Below are positions 1-14,400 of a stretch of 64,000 bases of DNA, in pieces. Numbering within the stretch: position 1 is the first letter of the stretch; every line of letters starts with the position of its first letter. The notes beneath the pieces were generated by a model. It saw nothing but the letters and a program-made list of their open reading frames with translations, was not told the DNA's origin and made no database searches. A program made the translations under genes and the position numbers. Source of the DNA: Escarpia spicata (taxonomy: Eukaryota; Annelida; Polychaeta; Sabellida; Siboglinidae); the NCBI GenBank assembly GCA_963995525.1, contig OZ023218.1, positions 47,956,741-48,020,740 on the forward strand, given 5' to 3'.

Positions 1-1429
1 CCAACAACACTTGACACAAATCAAAAGTTCAATACATCACCTCCAGCAATACAAATCAAAGTTCACTACACCACACTTAGCAGCACTGTGTTTAAATCCC
101 AATTTCACACCTGAATGCACAGCATACAAATCACCAATTAAATCACTCATTCCTGGCACACTACTGGTCTACACTCACACACACAACTACAAGTTCAGCT
201 GATCACATTCAGCATCACTTCATACAACTCACGAATCAATTAAAATTTGGGGTGTGGGGATGGGGACAATCACTAAACATGTGTTTAACTGATCAGCCTG
301 CTTGTAACATAATAGTTAACCTAAGTCAGCCGAGGCCTGTGAGGCCATAGCCTGAGCAAGTTACCACTGCTAGGGGCCACCGTTATCCTCAGGTGACATC
401 AAGGCTTTGTTTACACACCTCTCCCGCCAGACAAACCCACCAACATCTGCCGCTATCTGCTGCCTGTCAGAGAGCTGGGTAAGAATTGGTGTAAAACCTG
501 TCAACTATGTAATGAGCCGAACTAGCCCTTTATATACGGTGAGCTGTGTGACAGGCGCCGCACACCGCAGCCTTTCTCCGACACCAGCACAGCCTTCACA
601 GGGCAGTTCATGGAAATACTCCACTCGTGTAGAGTTTGTCGCAATATTCAAATGGATACTGTTTTAATGCAACCGCACAGACACATTGTTAATTAATTAC
701 TGCTGTTAATAAAAAACAGCACTACAAAGACTTGTGTTGGCACTGTTGTGAGAAAGTTTCCGGCGTTTGAATTGCCAATAAACAAATCGCCGACCATATT
801 TTACATCTTGTTAACGTTGTGTTAACTACACCCGCTAAAACTATTTTGTAACATTTGATTCAGTCAAATTACGAAGGCATTGTTTTAGCCGAGTTTACGA
901 ACGATTTCCTTATTTAGCATTTGCGTGCTGGCCCGTTATTCTCCATATGCAAATTACAAGTAATCGGGAGCTATCGGGTTTTTGACACCCAATATACTGA
1001 ACGCACGGGCTTCATTATTTCCCTAGAGGGGTTTGATTAATTGAAAGCTTGTGATACAATCATTTAAAACAGCAATGTAAAATTTGTTTGCCAAAACCAA
1101 CGAAAATTACATTAACTGTCATCGTTCACCGGGAAGACGATGGTATGGACCGAGTAGAGACTGTTGTCGTTGTCATCTCTGCCCGTGTTGTTTCGTTCGT
1201 CGTCATCATATCTGCCCGTGTCGTTGCGTTTGGTGTCATTAGCATGTGGCCAATCCACAATTGAATTTTTTCCATTTTAAGGTGCTTGGCTGTTTCTTAG
1301 GTTGCTGATTTTGTTTGAATATGGTCACTATATATTCATACAAGTATACATATACAGTATATGTAATATATATATATCATCCAGGAGCAGATAAGAATTG
1401 TGTCAACCTGTCATTTGGACGGGTAACAT

Positions 1430-1852
1430 TTCCAGGCACATGATGCATGGCGTTGTCATGACGGGCAAAAATAGTATCCTACATTACTCCTGTGTTGGAA
1501 TCGAGAACAATGCAGGTGATGTCACTAAATAGATGTGACATAAACTAATAGTAAATGACTTATATCACCTGAACAGGTAACATCATCTGGGCAGATGACA
1601 TCTGATCAGAAAGTAACCATGCTAGGGAAAGTGACATCACACTTGGATTGATGATATCACCTGGACATTTGATATCACCAGAACAGGAAACATCACACCT
1701 GAACAAGTGACATCACACCTGAACAAGTGACATCACACCTGAACAAGTGACATCACACAAGAACAAGTGACATCACACAAGAACAAGTGACATCACACAA
1801 GAACAAGTGACATCACACAAGAACAAGTGACATAACCTGGACAGGTAACATC
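1430..1852. repeat. 20-bp minisatellite (GAACAAGTGACATCACACCT)
   Basis: About seven near-identical 20-bp copies lie at 1681-1832. They are flanked from 1430 by older, diverged copies that share the CACCTGAACA and GACATCAC words. It is inside an afadin intron. Confidence 0.9.
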
Positions 1853-1984
1853 ACGCTTAAAAAAAACTTAAAACTTTGAGGAATGTGATGTGACTGACCT
1901 TGAAAAGTGTCATGACTGCGTGTCCTTCACTCCTTGTCATCACTAAGTGTACCTGGACGGGGGTGCACAGGTGGATAGGTGATG

Positions 1985-2150
1985 GCATGAATGTACGGGA
2001 GTGAACATACTAGGGAATGAGAGATGGAATGTAAGGGAGGTACTGAACATACTAGGGATTGAGAGATGGCATAAATGTACTAAGGAATGAGAGATGGCAT
2101 GAATGTACTAGGGAATGAGAGATGGCATGAATGTACTAGGGAATGAGCAA
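1985..2150. repeat. 28-bp minisatellite
   Basis: The unit contains AATGTACTAGGGAATGAGAG and recurs every 28 bp (for example at 2101 and 2129), with diverged copies from about 1985. It lies in afadin intron 3. Confidence 0.85.
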
Positions 2151-2291
2151 TGGTACACATGGGAGGGAGAGGGTGTATCATTAGGGTGCATGTGGGGGCA
2201 TATATTAGTGAGTGGTGATGTATTCCCCACTTACCCTGACTGGAGGAGGAGTAAATCAGGGTCTGCACATAACTAGTCGTCTCATACCTAC

Positions 2292-2404
2292 CGGCACAGT
2301 TTGGGCATTCTCATTCTTGAGCAGGAAACGCCCCTCGCGGTCATCCTTGCCCCAGTTCAACTGGACGTAGAGTGGCCGCTCCTCTACTTGCAGCTTCCGT
2401 TCCT
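2292..2404 (-). CDS. AFDN: Afadin coding exon 3 (second half of Ras-association domain 1)
   Basis: Encodes EERKLQVEERPLYVQLNW through KNENAQTVP. The acceptor TGTACAG lies about 20-30 nt from the edge of a 53-bp tandem array in intron 2. Two overlapping donors (after 2292 or after 2288) are possible. The first keeps phase 0. Confidence 0.93.
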
Positions 2405-5400
2405 CTGTACAGACAGACACACGTGTAAACACATGAGATATCTCACTGTCCACAATACTATTCCAGTGGATGCTGTGGTAAACACAGGAGATATCTGACT
2501 GTCCACAATACTATTCCAGTGGATGCTGTGGTAAACACAGGAGATATCTCACTGTCCACAATACTATTCCAGTGGATGCTGTGGTAAACACAGGAGATAT
2601 CTCACTGTCCACAATACTATTCCAGTGGATGCTGTGGTAAACACAGGAGATATCTCACTGTCCACAATACTATTCCAGTGGATGCTGTGGTAAACACAGG
2701 AGATATCTCACTGTCCACAATACTATTCCAGTGGATGCTGTGGTAAACACACAAGATATATCACTGTCCACAATACTATTCCAGTGGATGCTGTCGTAAA
2801 CACACAAGATATCTCACTGTCCACAATATCGGTGCCTATGTTCATGGGTGAGCTTGGGGTATGGAGAACCAAGCAATTAAAGTTAACCGACAAAACCATC
2901 ATGTTAACAAATATAAAGTGGCATGTCCTGGATCCCCCAGGTGTACCTTAATGCCTTTAGCATTCACTGTGTCATCGCCACTACCTTGAACACCATTTAC
3001 CCGGGGGAAACACCAAAAACACACCCTTGGTTTGCAAAAACAACTTTAAAATTTATCTAAAGCCACTTTGACTTTGAAACAGACAGTGTTAAAATGGCTT
3101 GCTGTAATTACATACACCTAAGGTACAACAAAATTAATTAACCTGTGTTCACTGTCACACAATATTTACGCAGGGTTTCTGTTAGTCTGCTACTGCCCTC
3201 GCAGTCACAAGTCTGGCGGCCACGGAGGCTTCCATTAAACCAGTAATAAGAGCCGTGTGAAAAAGCATAACATGGGAAACACTTGCTGGCTGGGCTGCCG
3301 TGCCGCCAGACACCCACCCAATGGGATATTAACCGTATGGAAGAGGGAAGCAGATCTACCTTCCAGGCAAGCGCTATAAGTAATAAGTGTCTGGCAATCC
3401 CAAGTTGGTTTGCCACACTTTTCACTTCATGCTAAAATCTGACTACTACACCACGGTGGCTGTTACAATGTTTTTGTTCTGATGTCTTTTATATTAATTT
3501 GTATGTATGTTTACTTTTTATCATAACAAAAGAATATTACGTTTTAATTACCTCTGTACATACCTCACAGTGACAGAGTATGCTGTTACTCTTACTTACG
3601 TACCTCTACCGACTTCTACTATATAAAGATTAGGGGTAGTTACTACTTCATAGTATCGTCACATTTATCATGTTTACTTTACAAATCTGCACTGACATTG
3701 TAATTCTCATAGTACTATCTCCATTAATAATTTGGTATGTACTTCATGGTGTCTAAATTAGTATCTCGAAGTGTCTATTTTAGCTGCACAAGACCAAGGC
3801 TCAATATATCAAAGTATTATTATGCCCTTTTTGCAATTAAAGTAATAAATAGAACGATGGAAGTGTTTGGCCTACCTCCATAAACGTATACCTCGTAGAG
3901 AGAGGGAAGTGTTTGGCCTACCTCCATTAACGTGTACCTCGTAGAGAGAGGGAAGTGTTTGGCCTACCTCCATTAATGTGTACCTCATAGAGAGAGGGAA
4001 GTGTTTGGCCTACCTCCATTAACGTGTACCTCGTAGAGAGAGGGAAGTGTTTGGCCTACCTCCATTAACGTGTGCCTCGTAGAGAGGGGGAAGTGTTTGG
4101 CCTACCTCCATAAACGTGTACCTCGTAGAGAGAGGGAAGTGTTTGGCCTACCTCCATTAACGTGTACCTCGTAGAGAGAGGGAAGTGTTTGGCCTACCTC
4201 CATTAACGTGTACCTCGTAGAGAGAGGGAAGTGTTTGGCCTACCTCCATTAACGTGTACCTCGTAGAGAGAGGGAAGTGTTTGGCCTACCTCCATTAATG
4301 TGTACCTCGTAGAGAGAGGGAAGTGTTTGGCCTACCTCCATTAACGTGTGCCTCGTAGAGAGAGGGAAGTGTTTGGCCTACCTCCATTAACGTGTGCCTC
4401 GTAGAGAGGGGGAAGTGTTTGGCCTACCTCCATTAATGTGTACCTCGTAGAGAGAGGGAAGTGTTTGGCCTACCTCCATTAATGTGTACCTCGTAGAGAG
4501 AGGGAAGTGTTTGGCCTACCTCCATTAATGTGTACCTCGTAGAGAGAGGGAAGTGTTTGGCCTACCTCCATTAATGTGTACCTCGTAGAGAGAGGGAAGT
4601 GTTTGGCCTACCTCCATTAACGTGTACCTCGTAGAGAGAGTACCGTGGCATTGACAACATGCGCATGTCAGGCCGGAACTTCTCAATGAGTGTCTCCAGT
4701 ACATCGCCGGTTGTCGCCGTACTCGACACTCGGATGCATTTGGTCGCCACCTTTGCACCCTCGTCTTGGAAGAAGAATCGCATGACGCCATGGAACTCGG
4801 AACTCTGAAAACACCAAACATTTTATATTTAATTTCTGATGGCATATTTGATATTTCTCAAACTTGTTGTTGCTGTTATTATCATATTCGCTATTTATAA
4901 TGTAAATGGTGTATCCATCCATATGTTGAAAACTTTAAAAATACTATTTATCGATTTTGAGATAGACCAGTTGATCCCTTTGTCTTGATGCACCTGTTTG
5001 GTTTCCAAGGATTAGGCGCAGAAGTTATTTTATTATTTTTTTGATCATCATTCACAATTGAAGCAAACATTTTCCTAAAAGATCACCTGTTCAAAATTAA
5101 ATAATTTAAAAGTATACATAAAATATTTTAAAAACTATTTCAAGACCAGCCAGCTAGCAAGTTAACATAAAATTCGAGGTTTTAAACTGTATAGTGTCAG
5201 CTGCAAGTTAACACTCAAATGTGTCCAAAATTAATAATATGTATAGCAAGATTGTTAAAATTCCACAAAATGGGTGTGTGTTGACTGGATACCCATGTTG
5301 ACATTGCTCTATCAAGTTACCAACTGGTGTCAACTAACAAATCATATGCACTGCAATAAGTCAAAGTACCCTTGGGAGAATAAACAGCTGTAGTGTGGTG

Positions 5401-8400
5401 TGTCCATTTATGGTAGGGCTTATTATAATATCAATGAATATTATGATATATATATATATATCATATATTATATTAATGTTATATTGTGATGTAATACTAA
5501 TACACAGATGGCAAGGCAGGGTCATTCATAGGCTGCACTCCCTTAGCTGATAGCAGAAAGGGTGGTCAATAGATAAGACTGGATTAATTAAGCTTCTCTA
5601 GGGAAGTGAATTGTTAATGTTGGACATGTGGTAGTGGTTTAAGGGGATAGTTGAGTAGTGGGGGGATTATGAGAGATAGCCAGTGGCTAGTTTGAAATGA
5701 CCAGTAGTCAGAGACAGATAGGCACACAGAGTGCATGGGCACAGAGTGCATGGTGTGCAGCTGGGGGTTTCTGTCCAGCTTGGGCTGGGATGTAAGACTG
5801 AGCTGCCTTGGTGTCATAAGTTGGGCTGGACTGACATGGGACAGGGTAGAGAGTGTACTGGTTGGAATAAAGAATAAGATTGTGGAGTGTTGTTCATTAG
5901 TCTTTATAATCGGTACCCTCCTATTGTGAATGTGTCATAGCAGTCCTCTCGTGCGCTACGCACGAGAGGACTGCTACGACACATTCACTAAACAGGGCTC
6001 TAACACAAATTGGTTCATTTGTAATACAGAATGTGTCCTTTCCTGGGGTCAGTTAGCAAGATTAACCAACGTGTAACCAGAGCAATCTTAAATTCTAAAC
6101 ATTACAATATTTAACACAAAGCTTTTCAGACTTAACTCAAAGAAAAGTAAATTGCAAATTGACACTTATTCTTGTCGAGTTTAAATATACCTAATCTGGC
6201 GAGTTGTTTTTCATCAATGGCCAATGTGGCTAGACACACTCATACAATAAAAATACATATTTTGACACATTGGGTGCAGTTATTTCTTCTTCTTTTTATT
6301 TTGGAAATTTTATATACAGTATTATATTTAAGTCCCTACATGTTTATGAACCTTGTCAATGTGTAGTCTTTTCACTTCTGACATTCACCTTCGTACACAC
6401 AAAAACATCTAAAAAGTACTGGGTCGTGGTTAACTACCACATAAAAAAGTTATGGGACCCAAAACCTTACCTAACAGATGTTATTACTCTAGTTTATGAG
6501 CAAAACCCAACAAAAAATACCAGGTAATGGGGAATGTGTATCTTGTTTGAATGAACTACTTATGGGATTGAACAGTAAAAACCTGGGGACCATGTCAAAA
6601 GTAACCTGAAAAAGAAAACATTCCTACATCCTAAAAAACTTTCCAATTTAATGAGCAGAATGTGGCCAGAACTTCTCATTATGTAGGGTGTTAAATAAAT
6701 GACAATGCGGTTGCATGCAACAAGTCAACAACTAGAAGTATTGACCAATGCCAATTCCAATATATTTACCAAGGATCAATTTAAATCCAATTCAACGTAC
6801 TCACAAATAAGGATAAATTCAAATTTAATTTGTTATTCAATTCTAATTAAAATCGGCAACATTAGCAAACAGTAGTCCTTTAAGCTGTTTAATTAAGCAT
6901 AAGTCAGGAAGTCCATAATAACATGCCTGCTTCTTTCTTAAAAGAGACAGTGCTAAGCAGGTCTTGTGCCAAGTACTGCAATCTGAGTGTTATGAAGGGT
7001 TGGTTATGTTGACTCAAGTCAGACAACCTGCACCAGAGTAGTAAGGTACCACAGAGCAGCCTGGCTAAAGAACAAAGGGGATGCTGAACTGTGAACATTG
7101 CCAAATGCTGATTCATGCTCTCAACAAACAGTAATGTTGGTCTCATGTGGTCAATTAGCACATAGCAACTCTGTTCTATGCTGCTAGTAAAACTGGGGGC
7201 CTGAGAGAGCAGAGAATTGCTAGACATAGAATTTGCAGCCCATGTTTTGTATGATGACAAATCCTTTTGTGCATATAAATACTGACCCAGTAGTTCTGCT
7301 GTTGGTTGTTTTATTTTGGTCTTTGACCAGACATCCAAAAATGTAACAGTTGGTGTTCATACTTGTCAATTTATTTAGAAAAAGTCATAATATATTTTTC
7401 GTTTCGATTAATTCATCTTACTTCGTGGGATTCATTTCCAATTCAATTCGTTTTTATTTTATTCAATTCAAATTCATGCATTTTGTAAAATTCAATTCAA
7501 ATTCATGCATTTTGTAAAATTCAATTCAAATTCAATTAACTATTGAACCCAGCTCTGACTGGGATTTCACAGTCCTGGAGGTTCTGTGAGACATCAAAGG
7601 ATCCTTGAAATTAAAGGCACATTTACCTCTGATCAAGTGGTACCTGGACAAAAGCCCCTTGGACATAATCCCCTTGGACAAAACCCCTTAATCTATGCAT
7701 AAAGTATGTATGAATAGATGTACATTTATATAATGTATATACATTATATAAATATATATGAAATGTAGGAAATAATGTCACAGGAAAAACTGTAAATTTT
7801 AAGTTCTTTATATTTATAATACAAATAAATTTGGGTGAATAATTGCAAAACGTTATATTCAGTGTATGGTTTTCAAATAAAATAATGTTGTGACTTTATA
7901 TCTTATGACTCATTTTGGGGTACATAATAATAAGTTTACACGTTCATATTTACTCTCTTAATGTCTCATTATGTACAATTTCTTTTGTATATTGTATGCA
8001 TGACTTTATTTTGAATTGATGATTTGTCTAAACTTGTTGTGTTCATTATATATGTCTGAAATAAATAAATGTATCCATTGATATTTATTTATTGTTGACT
8101 TATTTTCCCAGATAAAACTTTTGTGACTTTTTCCTATGACTCTATTTCCACCCACCATGTGCACTTTGTCTGTAATTGTAAGAACAATATATTTATAACT
8201 GTAGTACATATTTATATTGACTGACTGAATTTGAATATATATATACACATATATTTGTACATATATATATAAATATTTACACATATATTATATAGATTGA
8301 GAGGCTTTTGTCCAAGGGGCTTTTGTTTTGAATTCAATCAAGTATATCTAGTTCTAATAGTTGGGAGAAAAGAAGGCCAAGTTTTACTGAATGGTTCTGT

Positions 8401-11400
8401 GTTACTTATCTGTTTTTAAATATGTGCTGTAAAACCTGTTTAAATATTAAATTTATTCCTCTAAATATGGGTTCGGGTGTTAAGTTGTTGATTAAAAGGG
8501 TATGGAGAATTACCCACTGGATAGTCGCTAACATCTCCATTAGCATACATATTATAAAAAATATAAACCGCACCCCTTATTTACTTTTTGACTAAGTCCT
8601 GATGAGAAACCAAGAATTATATGGCCTGTTCTATGATTGCAACTATTTTACTCAAATATTAGACTGCTTTATCCAGACATTTTGCATTAAAACTAAGTTG
8701 CACTTGTTTAACCCACATAGTGACAAAGGTATCAGATATCCTCCTGGGTGAGTGGCAATGACAGGCAACAGTAACAAGAACAACTGTTGGAAATAAAGCC
8801 TACCAGTACATGTCAACTGTTACACCTTTTCACCATTAACTGTCTCGCGTGGGAAAAACATGTTATCTCCTCTCAGATCATGTGGCAACACAATAGGTAA
8901 TTTCTTAGTTACATATACTCCAAATAGGTTAGGTATAATTTGGGCACCACCAGGGTTGGTTTTCTGCCGGGCAGAAAGGTATTTTTTCTGCCGTGCCCAG
9001 GGCAGAAATAGGGGAGAAATGGCAACAACCAGGGAATACATGCTATTGATAGGAAAGTTTTACTTGTTGTACAATATGTTATCAATATATTTCTGTACCT
9101 ATTTACATGCAATCTGAGTAGAATTATGAGTACATTCACATGAGTACAAGTACATTTGTATAATAACATATATTTTGTCTCAGCCTTGCAGTGCTTGCTT
9201 TTCTGTAGTGATTCCCTAGTTTAAATACAGTGGATACCAGTATTGTGTTAGGGGTGTCCACAATTTCTTGTAATATAGTTAAGTTACTGATCCACAGTGC
9301 ACAGTACCAGACATAATCCTTAGGGGCAAAATCCCACCACTTGCATTCATTTGTGTGGACTTTGTTGTGCCCATTTGTACAGGACTTGTCACTGGACAAC
9401 CCATGGGCTGCAGCATCCCTTTGTTCAGTATTTCTCTTATATCTGCTCTCCCAGTCCCTGTGTACCCCAGTTTTATCACCAGCCTAGAAGTTGGCTGGTA
9501 ATTAAAACTAATTATCACCTGGTCATCTTTGTGGTCAGTGGAGAGCCTGGTTTTGAAGCACCTGGCCACTGCTCGATTCTATCCAAGTAACCAGGGTAGC
9601 TGCTATCTAGAGCTTGCTATTGTTTCAGTGGTTCTTGTTTGCTACATGTCTTAATCATTTGTTGGGGGTAGCACAGTAATGGTATAAAAATATACATAAT
9701 AGGAACATTGATATTGATAGTATATTAAGAAAACATGTATAAAATATAACTATTTTTGGAGTTTCTGCCCTTAAAGGCAGAAGCTAGGGGAGAAAGATAT
9801 TTCTGCTGCACAGGCAGAAAGTATTTCTGCCGCACGGTTTCTACTGTGAGGGCAGAAACATGCCAACCCTGGGCACCACTGTGTCTGTTTTACACATTAC
9901 TGATCAATTCAATGTATTATGGCTAAATAAATATGCAGATATCAATGTAATGTTGCTAAGTAATACAAGCAATGCTAGATAGTAAACATATTTATGGTAT
10001 TCAAAGCATATTGGAAAAGTTTCAATTTCATAAACAAACTTGAATTTATAGAGGTTTGTTTTAGTACCTGTATATCACCCTATTAGATGGAAGATACATT
10101 AGACAGACTATCTCGCCCCTAGGGACGAGTTACCCTAGGGCCTAGGCTATCTTCTTCTACCAGTCCCCATCTAATAAGTAAGTTCCATTCCTAAATAAGA
10201 ACTCTAGGTAGTTATTTAAGTACATACAAACTGTTAAATTATTTCTGTATCAAATAGGAACAGTGTAAATATTCTAATCAACTGAAATAACTCCTATGTT
10301 TACACGAGTTAGTGAGTTAATCTCCAGGGATCAGTTATAACAACAAAAGATGTAGTTACCTCAGCCCCAAAGTGGAGGGAGATATTTCAGGGATGAGACA
10401 CTGGTATTGCTAAACTAGTAAAACTAAAATTGCCTGTCATTATGTTATACCATATATCATAAAGTTGCTGATACATTCTAAGAACTTTAATAAGTAAAGT
10501 ATATCAATCTGCTAGTCATATGTGCAGTATTTGGTGACCTAACAGGTACACCAAAATTTAGATGCCTAAGGTAGCTATTAGTAAATGTGCAATAGTGTAA
10601 GTACATTAAGTACTGAACAAAAGCCAACAAATTGTGTGCTCACAGGACATTACATCAAGATTATATTCACACCTCTAGTGGTCACTGATAGTTCACTACC
10701 TGCTGAGAGTTCTGCACCTCACACTCTGTATTCCAAGTCAACAATGACATTATCACATCCTTGGGAAATTAATCAGACAGACACTGGATGCTGATCAGAG
10801 GGGTGGGGGAAGGTGTCATAAAACTAGAGTACATTTAAATTCCACACATTCTCCCCAGTGTATGTCAGTGTTGACAGAGGCCACTAGCACTGATAACACA
10901 TTGACACTGGGGTATAACGTGGAGTTTGTACCCCAGCTGACACCATGAGCCACATGACTGCAAGTGAAGCTCTGCTACAACTCATCAATAAGATGTTATC
11001 TGGCAGACTTGGTCAAGCTCTTTACTGGCACCAAACACTTCTCAGCATCCCACTTCAAACAACAATATTATTTTTTATCACATTTACCAATTACTTAAAG
11101 TGTACTAGTACTTCAATCCTGACTATTTATCTAGGCCAATTAAGGGACAAAGTGGATATTGAAGAAACAAGGATCAAACCTTATATGTAGTAAGTAGTAA
11201 TGACACATTGAATTTGACTTAGGCTCTAAGAATAAAAGGGGCAACTGATAAGAACATTTATATAGGGCAAATCAATATGTAATATTGGTTCTGTAGCAAC
11301 AACAGATTTAGCATACCAAGCAGGGTCAGATTTAATCATGGCTGCCAATTAATTACAGTACTCAATTACACTTCTAAAAAATAACTGCACTTAGGTTGCT

Positions 11401-14400
11401 CCAACAAATTAATTACACTTGGGTTAAGCTGTTCCAAGCAAAAGGATCAATTGCTAGTGTATTATGTATATATGCATGGATAGGAATATTAAAGGTATAT
11501 TACAATGGACACAGGTCATTGAGTTGCTTGTCATTCTTGGACAGAGTTTATGTGAATTCATGCTTACAATTTCCAATCACTGAATACATTATGTTGTTTA
11601 AAAATTAGTTATAATTGTATTATAGCTGTACAAAATTACAAATTAATCAGTCATTACAGCTAAACACAACCTTATAGTCATCAGATGCATTTGTAATTAA
11701 ACATATAACAGTAATCAACAAAGTGCAGCCAAGTGTTCTCAGAATTTCAGAATAGAGAACAAAATAATGTTACTGGTGTGGGAATATATTTTGCTCTAAA
11801 AAAAACTCAACTGACACACACAGTAGAAATGCAAGCCAATTGCTTCCTTGTCTACAGACCACTTAGAGCTCGTTGCTGTGGGTAGTAATCTTGTTTACTG
11901 AATAACAAAGGAAGATGGTCATAATTCATGAATTGTTTTACTTCTAGTTACCCCACTGCACTGCAAAAATCATGCATTCAATTAAATATTAATAATGGGT
12001 GTGATGTCATCATCAGATGCCACATTGGGCCTAATACATCTCAGCGTTCGAAATAGCACTTGTCCGTTTGTCCAGGACAAGTAAAATGACTCCACATGGT
12101 TATGTGGTGGACAAGTGAAAATTTACAGTAAATAGTGATGCGTGCATTATTGCACTTTTTATTTGAGGAAATTCAAACGTAGATGAAGTTTGCAGGCAAT
12201 CGCACGCATTGCAGTTTTATTAGAGTGTCGGCATCTTGTCGTTCTGCCGCCAGTGCGTTGTACGTCAGTGTTCAACTGAGTTTAGTGACTACGTTAACAG
12301 AGTCATCTGCTGAGCGCACCGACCTAGCACTGTCATACGCGTAGGACAGACTTTGCAACAGCCATCGTTGATCGAGGCTGTATTTCATAAAATCGTAAAT
12401 CGTTCAGTTTGGCCGGCGTACAACTTGCTTCCACTCATGGATCATATTTAACGAACATTGGAAATAGTAGACTTTGCATCGCTACCTGTTATTTGAATAA
12501 TTATATAGTTTTAACCATTATTATGCTTAAACCACGCGAACTTGGCAGTCTTCCAAAGACAAGTCATCGAATATTAGTCGATCCAGATCACCAGATCAGT
12601 GACAATTTTCAAAACTTGTAACTGGCTCTCCGGTAAATCTATGGTGGTGGTTGATAAACGGAATATTATTAACATTTCGGCAATGTTGTTGTGTCTATGT
12701 AACATGTATTTTAACCACAAGCTGCGAGTTCTCAAAGCCGAATTATGCAAGACGCGCGGCCAGGTGCCAACTGCCGTTGACATGTCGGCTTCTGCCAGCT
12801 ACGGCGAGGCGGTCTGCGAGTGGCAGCAGCGTTACAACGTAACTAAATCTATAAATTATATTCCACCTAGTAAATGTAATTGGGGCACCTTTAAAACTGT
12901 TTTAACATCATTTAAATAGTAATTTAAAATTTATGAAAATATGCGTTTGTTTGCTGGTGATCAACTGAATACTATCTTCGTTTGTAAATTACAGAACTTT
13001 GTTAATGCCTGTATTGAAGTTCATAAAGGTTGAACAAACTAATATCAGATTATATAGTTTATTATGATTTTTTGGTAACATTTCCTGGCTTTGCATTGGT
13101 TGTGTTCCTGATGGTTGAATGGCATCTTCAATGACAAACCGATGCCAAAATTTTACAGCAGTGTTATATACAATATTAAACATAAACAGTTTTTGTAACA
13201 TCGTAACAAATTAAAATAGCAAGGAAAACAATTGTCTCATTCCTATCATTGTAATAATGATGTTATTAATTAATAAAAGCGTTCATATCAGCATCACTAA
13301 AATATTAGTATACATCATGTACTGAGTCTACTTTTAATATCCGTGATAAATGGTAATGGACCGGAAAATAGTTGCATATATAATTGATCAATTTCAAAAT
13401 TTTCAGATTAAATCAAATTGTGTCTTTGATCACAAGTCACTCAGATGTACATGCAACGAAACAGCAGGAACATTGTGCTTGTTGTCATAAAAATAAGACA
13501 TACTTTTTATGGTTTTTTTTGCCGAAGCTTCGATTCCCCTTGACAACCATTCGGACAAGTCAACATGTTGGCGGACAAGTAGATTTCAAAACGTACTTGT
13601 CCGGCGGACAAGTAAATATTTTGGCTTATTTCTATTGCTGTATCTCTTTCAGAATGTTATGCTAAAACCTTCCAAATTGGCACTAGGTGGGTGGCCACCA
13701 ACTGCAGTAGAGTTGCACTTGTTATCAGCCCGACTAAAAACAATGTGACAAGTTTCCCAGGGAGTCAACACATCTGACTGACTGTCTCCACCTTATCCTG
13801 TTTGAACTCCCAGCGTCCAGGGGTGATGTGACAGTGGGGAGAATGCTATGTTACTTCCTGGGCTTCAGGCTACCCCGGGTAGTTCCTTACTTCTTCTGAA
13901 TCTGCTACCACTTGCATCATCAGCTGGTGTAGCAGTCTCCAAATATTTACACTTTTAAAGTCATCACCAAATACATATCATGAATTCTTATTTACATTTA
14001 TTATCTGAAATTCGGTATAGGACTTCTTGTACCAATGTTTTTGTCATTCTCATTTATACTATGGTTCTTAATTATAATGTCCATGCATCTTAGTCCTTTC
14101 ATTGCATCTAGATCTGCTAAACCAGTCTCTTAATTATTTTGCCAGATTTGCCTTCTGATTGGCCCCAACCTTGACCTCTCTGTACAAACCATACAAGTCA
14201 AGCTGGTATTCCTTTGGGCCAGATAAATGTAATTTTTCAAACTGATATTATTAATTCATTGTATACAAAGTTTCTTCAAAACTCTTCAAGATATTGCGAC
14301 CCAATTTTACGTCATCATCTATATACATATTATATTATGTAATTGTATGCAACATATTCACTAACTATGGCAATGTGGATCAACTGAAATAAATTAGCCA

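Larger units (their letters stand above)
1..2291 (-). other. AFDN: Afadin intron 3 (partial), repeat-rich, no exon seen
   Basis: I looked for the next afadin exon (lysine/glutamate-rich segment) on the minus strand and did not see it, so it lies further left. The stretch contains two minisatellites (1681-1832 and about 2040-2150) and short AT runs at 1335-1378. Confidence 0.5.

Noticed and set aside
3138..3425. 95-codon minus-strand frame in afadin intron 2
   Set aside because: It resembles no known protein, does not fit afadin, and shows no flanking splice sites in phase with exons 2 and 3.
3859..4640. CRISPR-like array
   Set aside because: Units are contiguous with no unique spacers, the DNA is animal, and the repeat is derived from an exon edge. 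The same applies to the other arrays.
5926..5988. Bacterial-type terminator hairpin
   Set aside because: The context is a vertebrate-style split gene in a eukaryotic genome, and there is no T tract after the stem.
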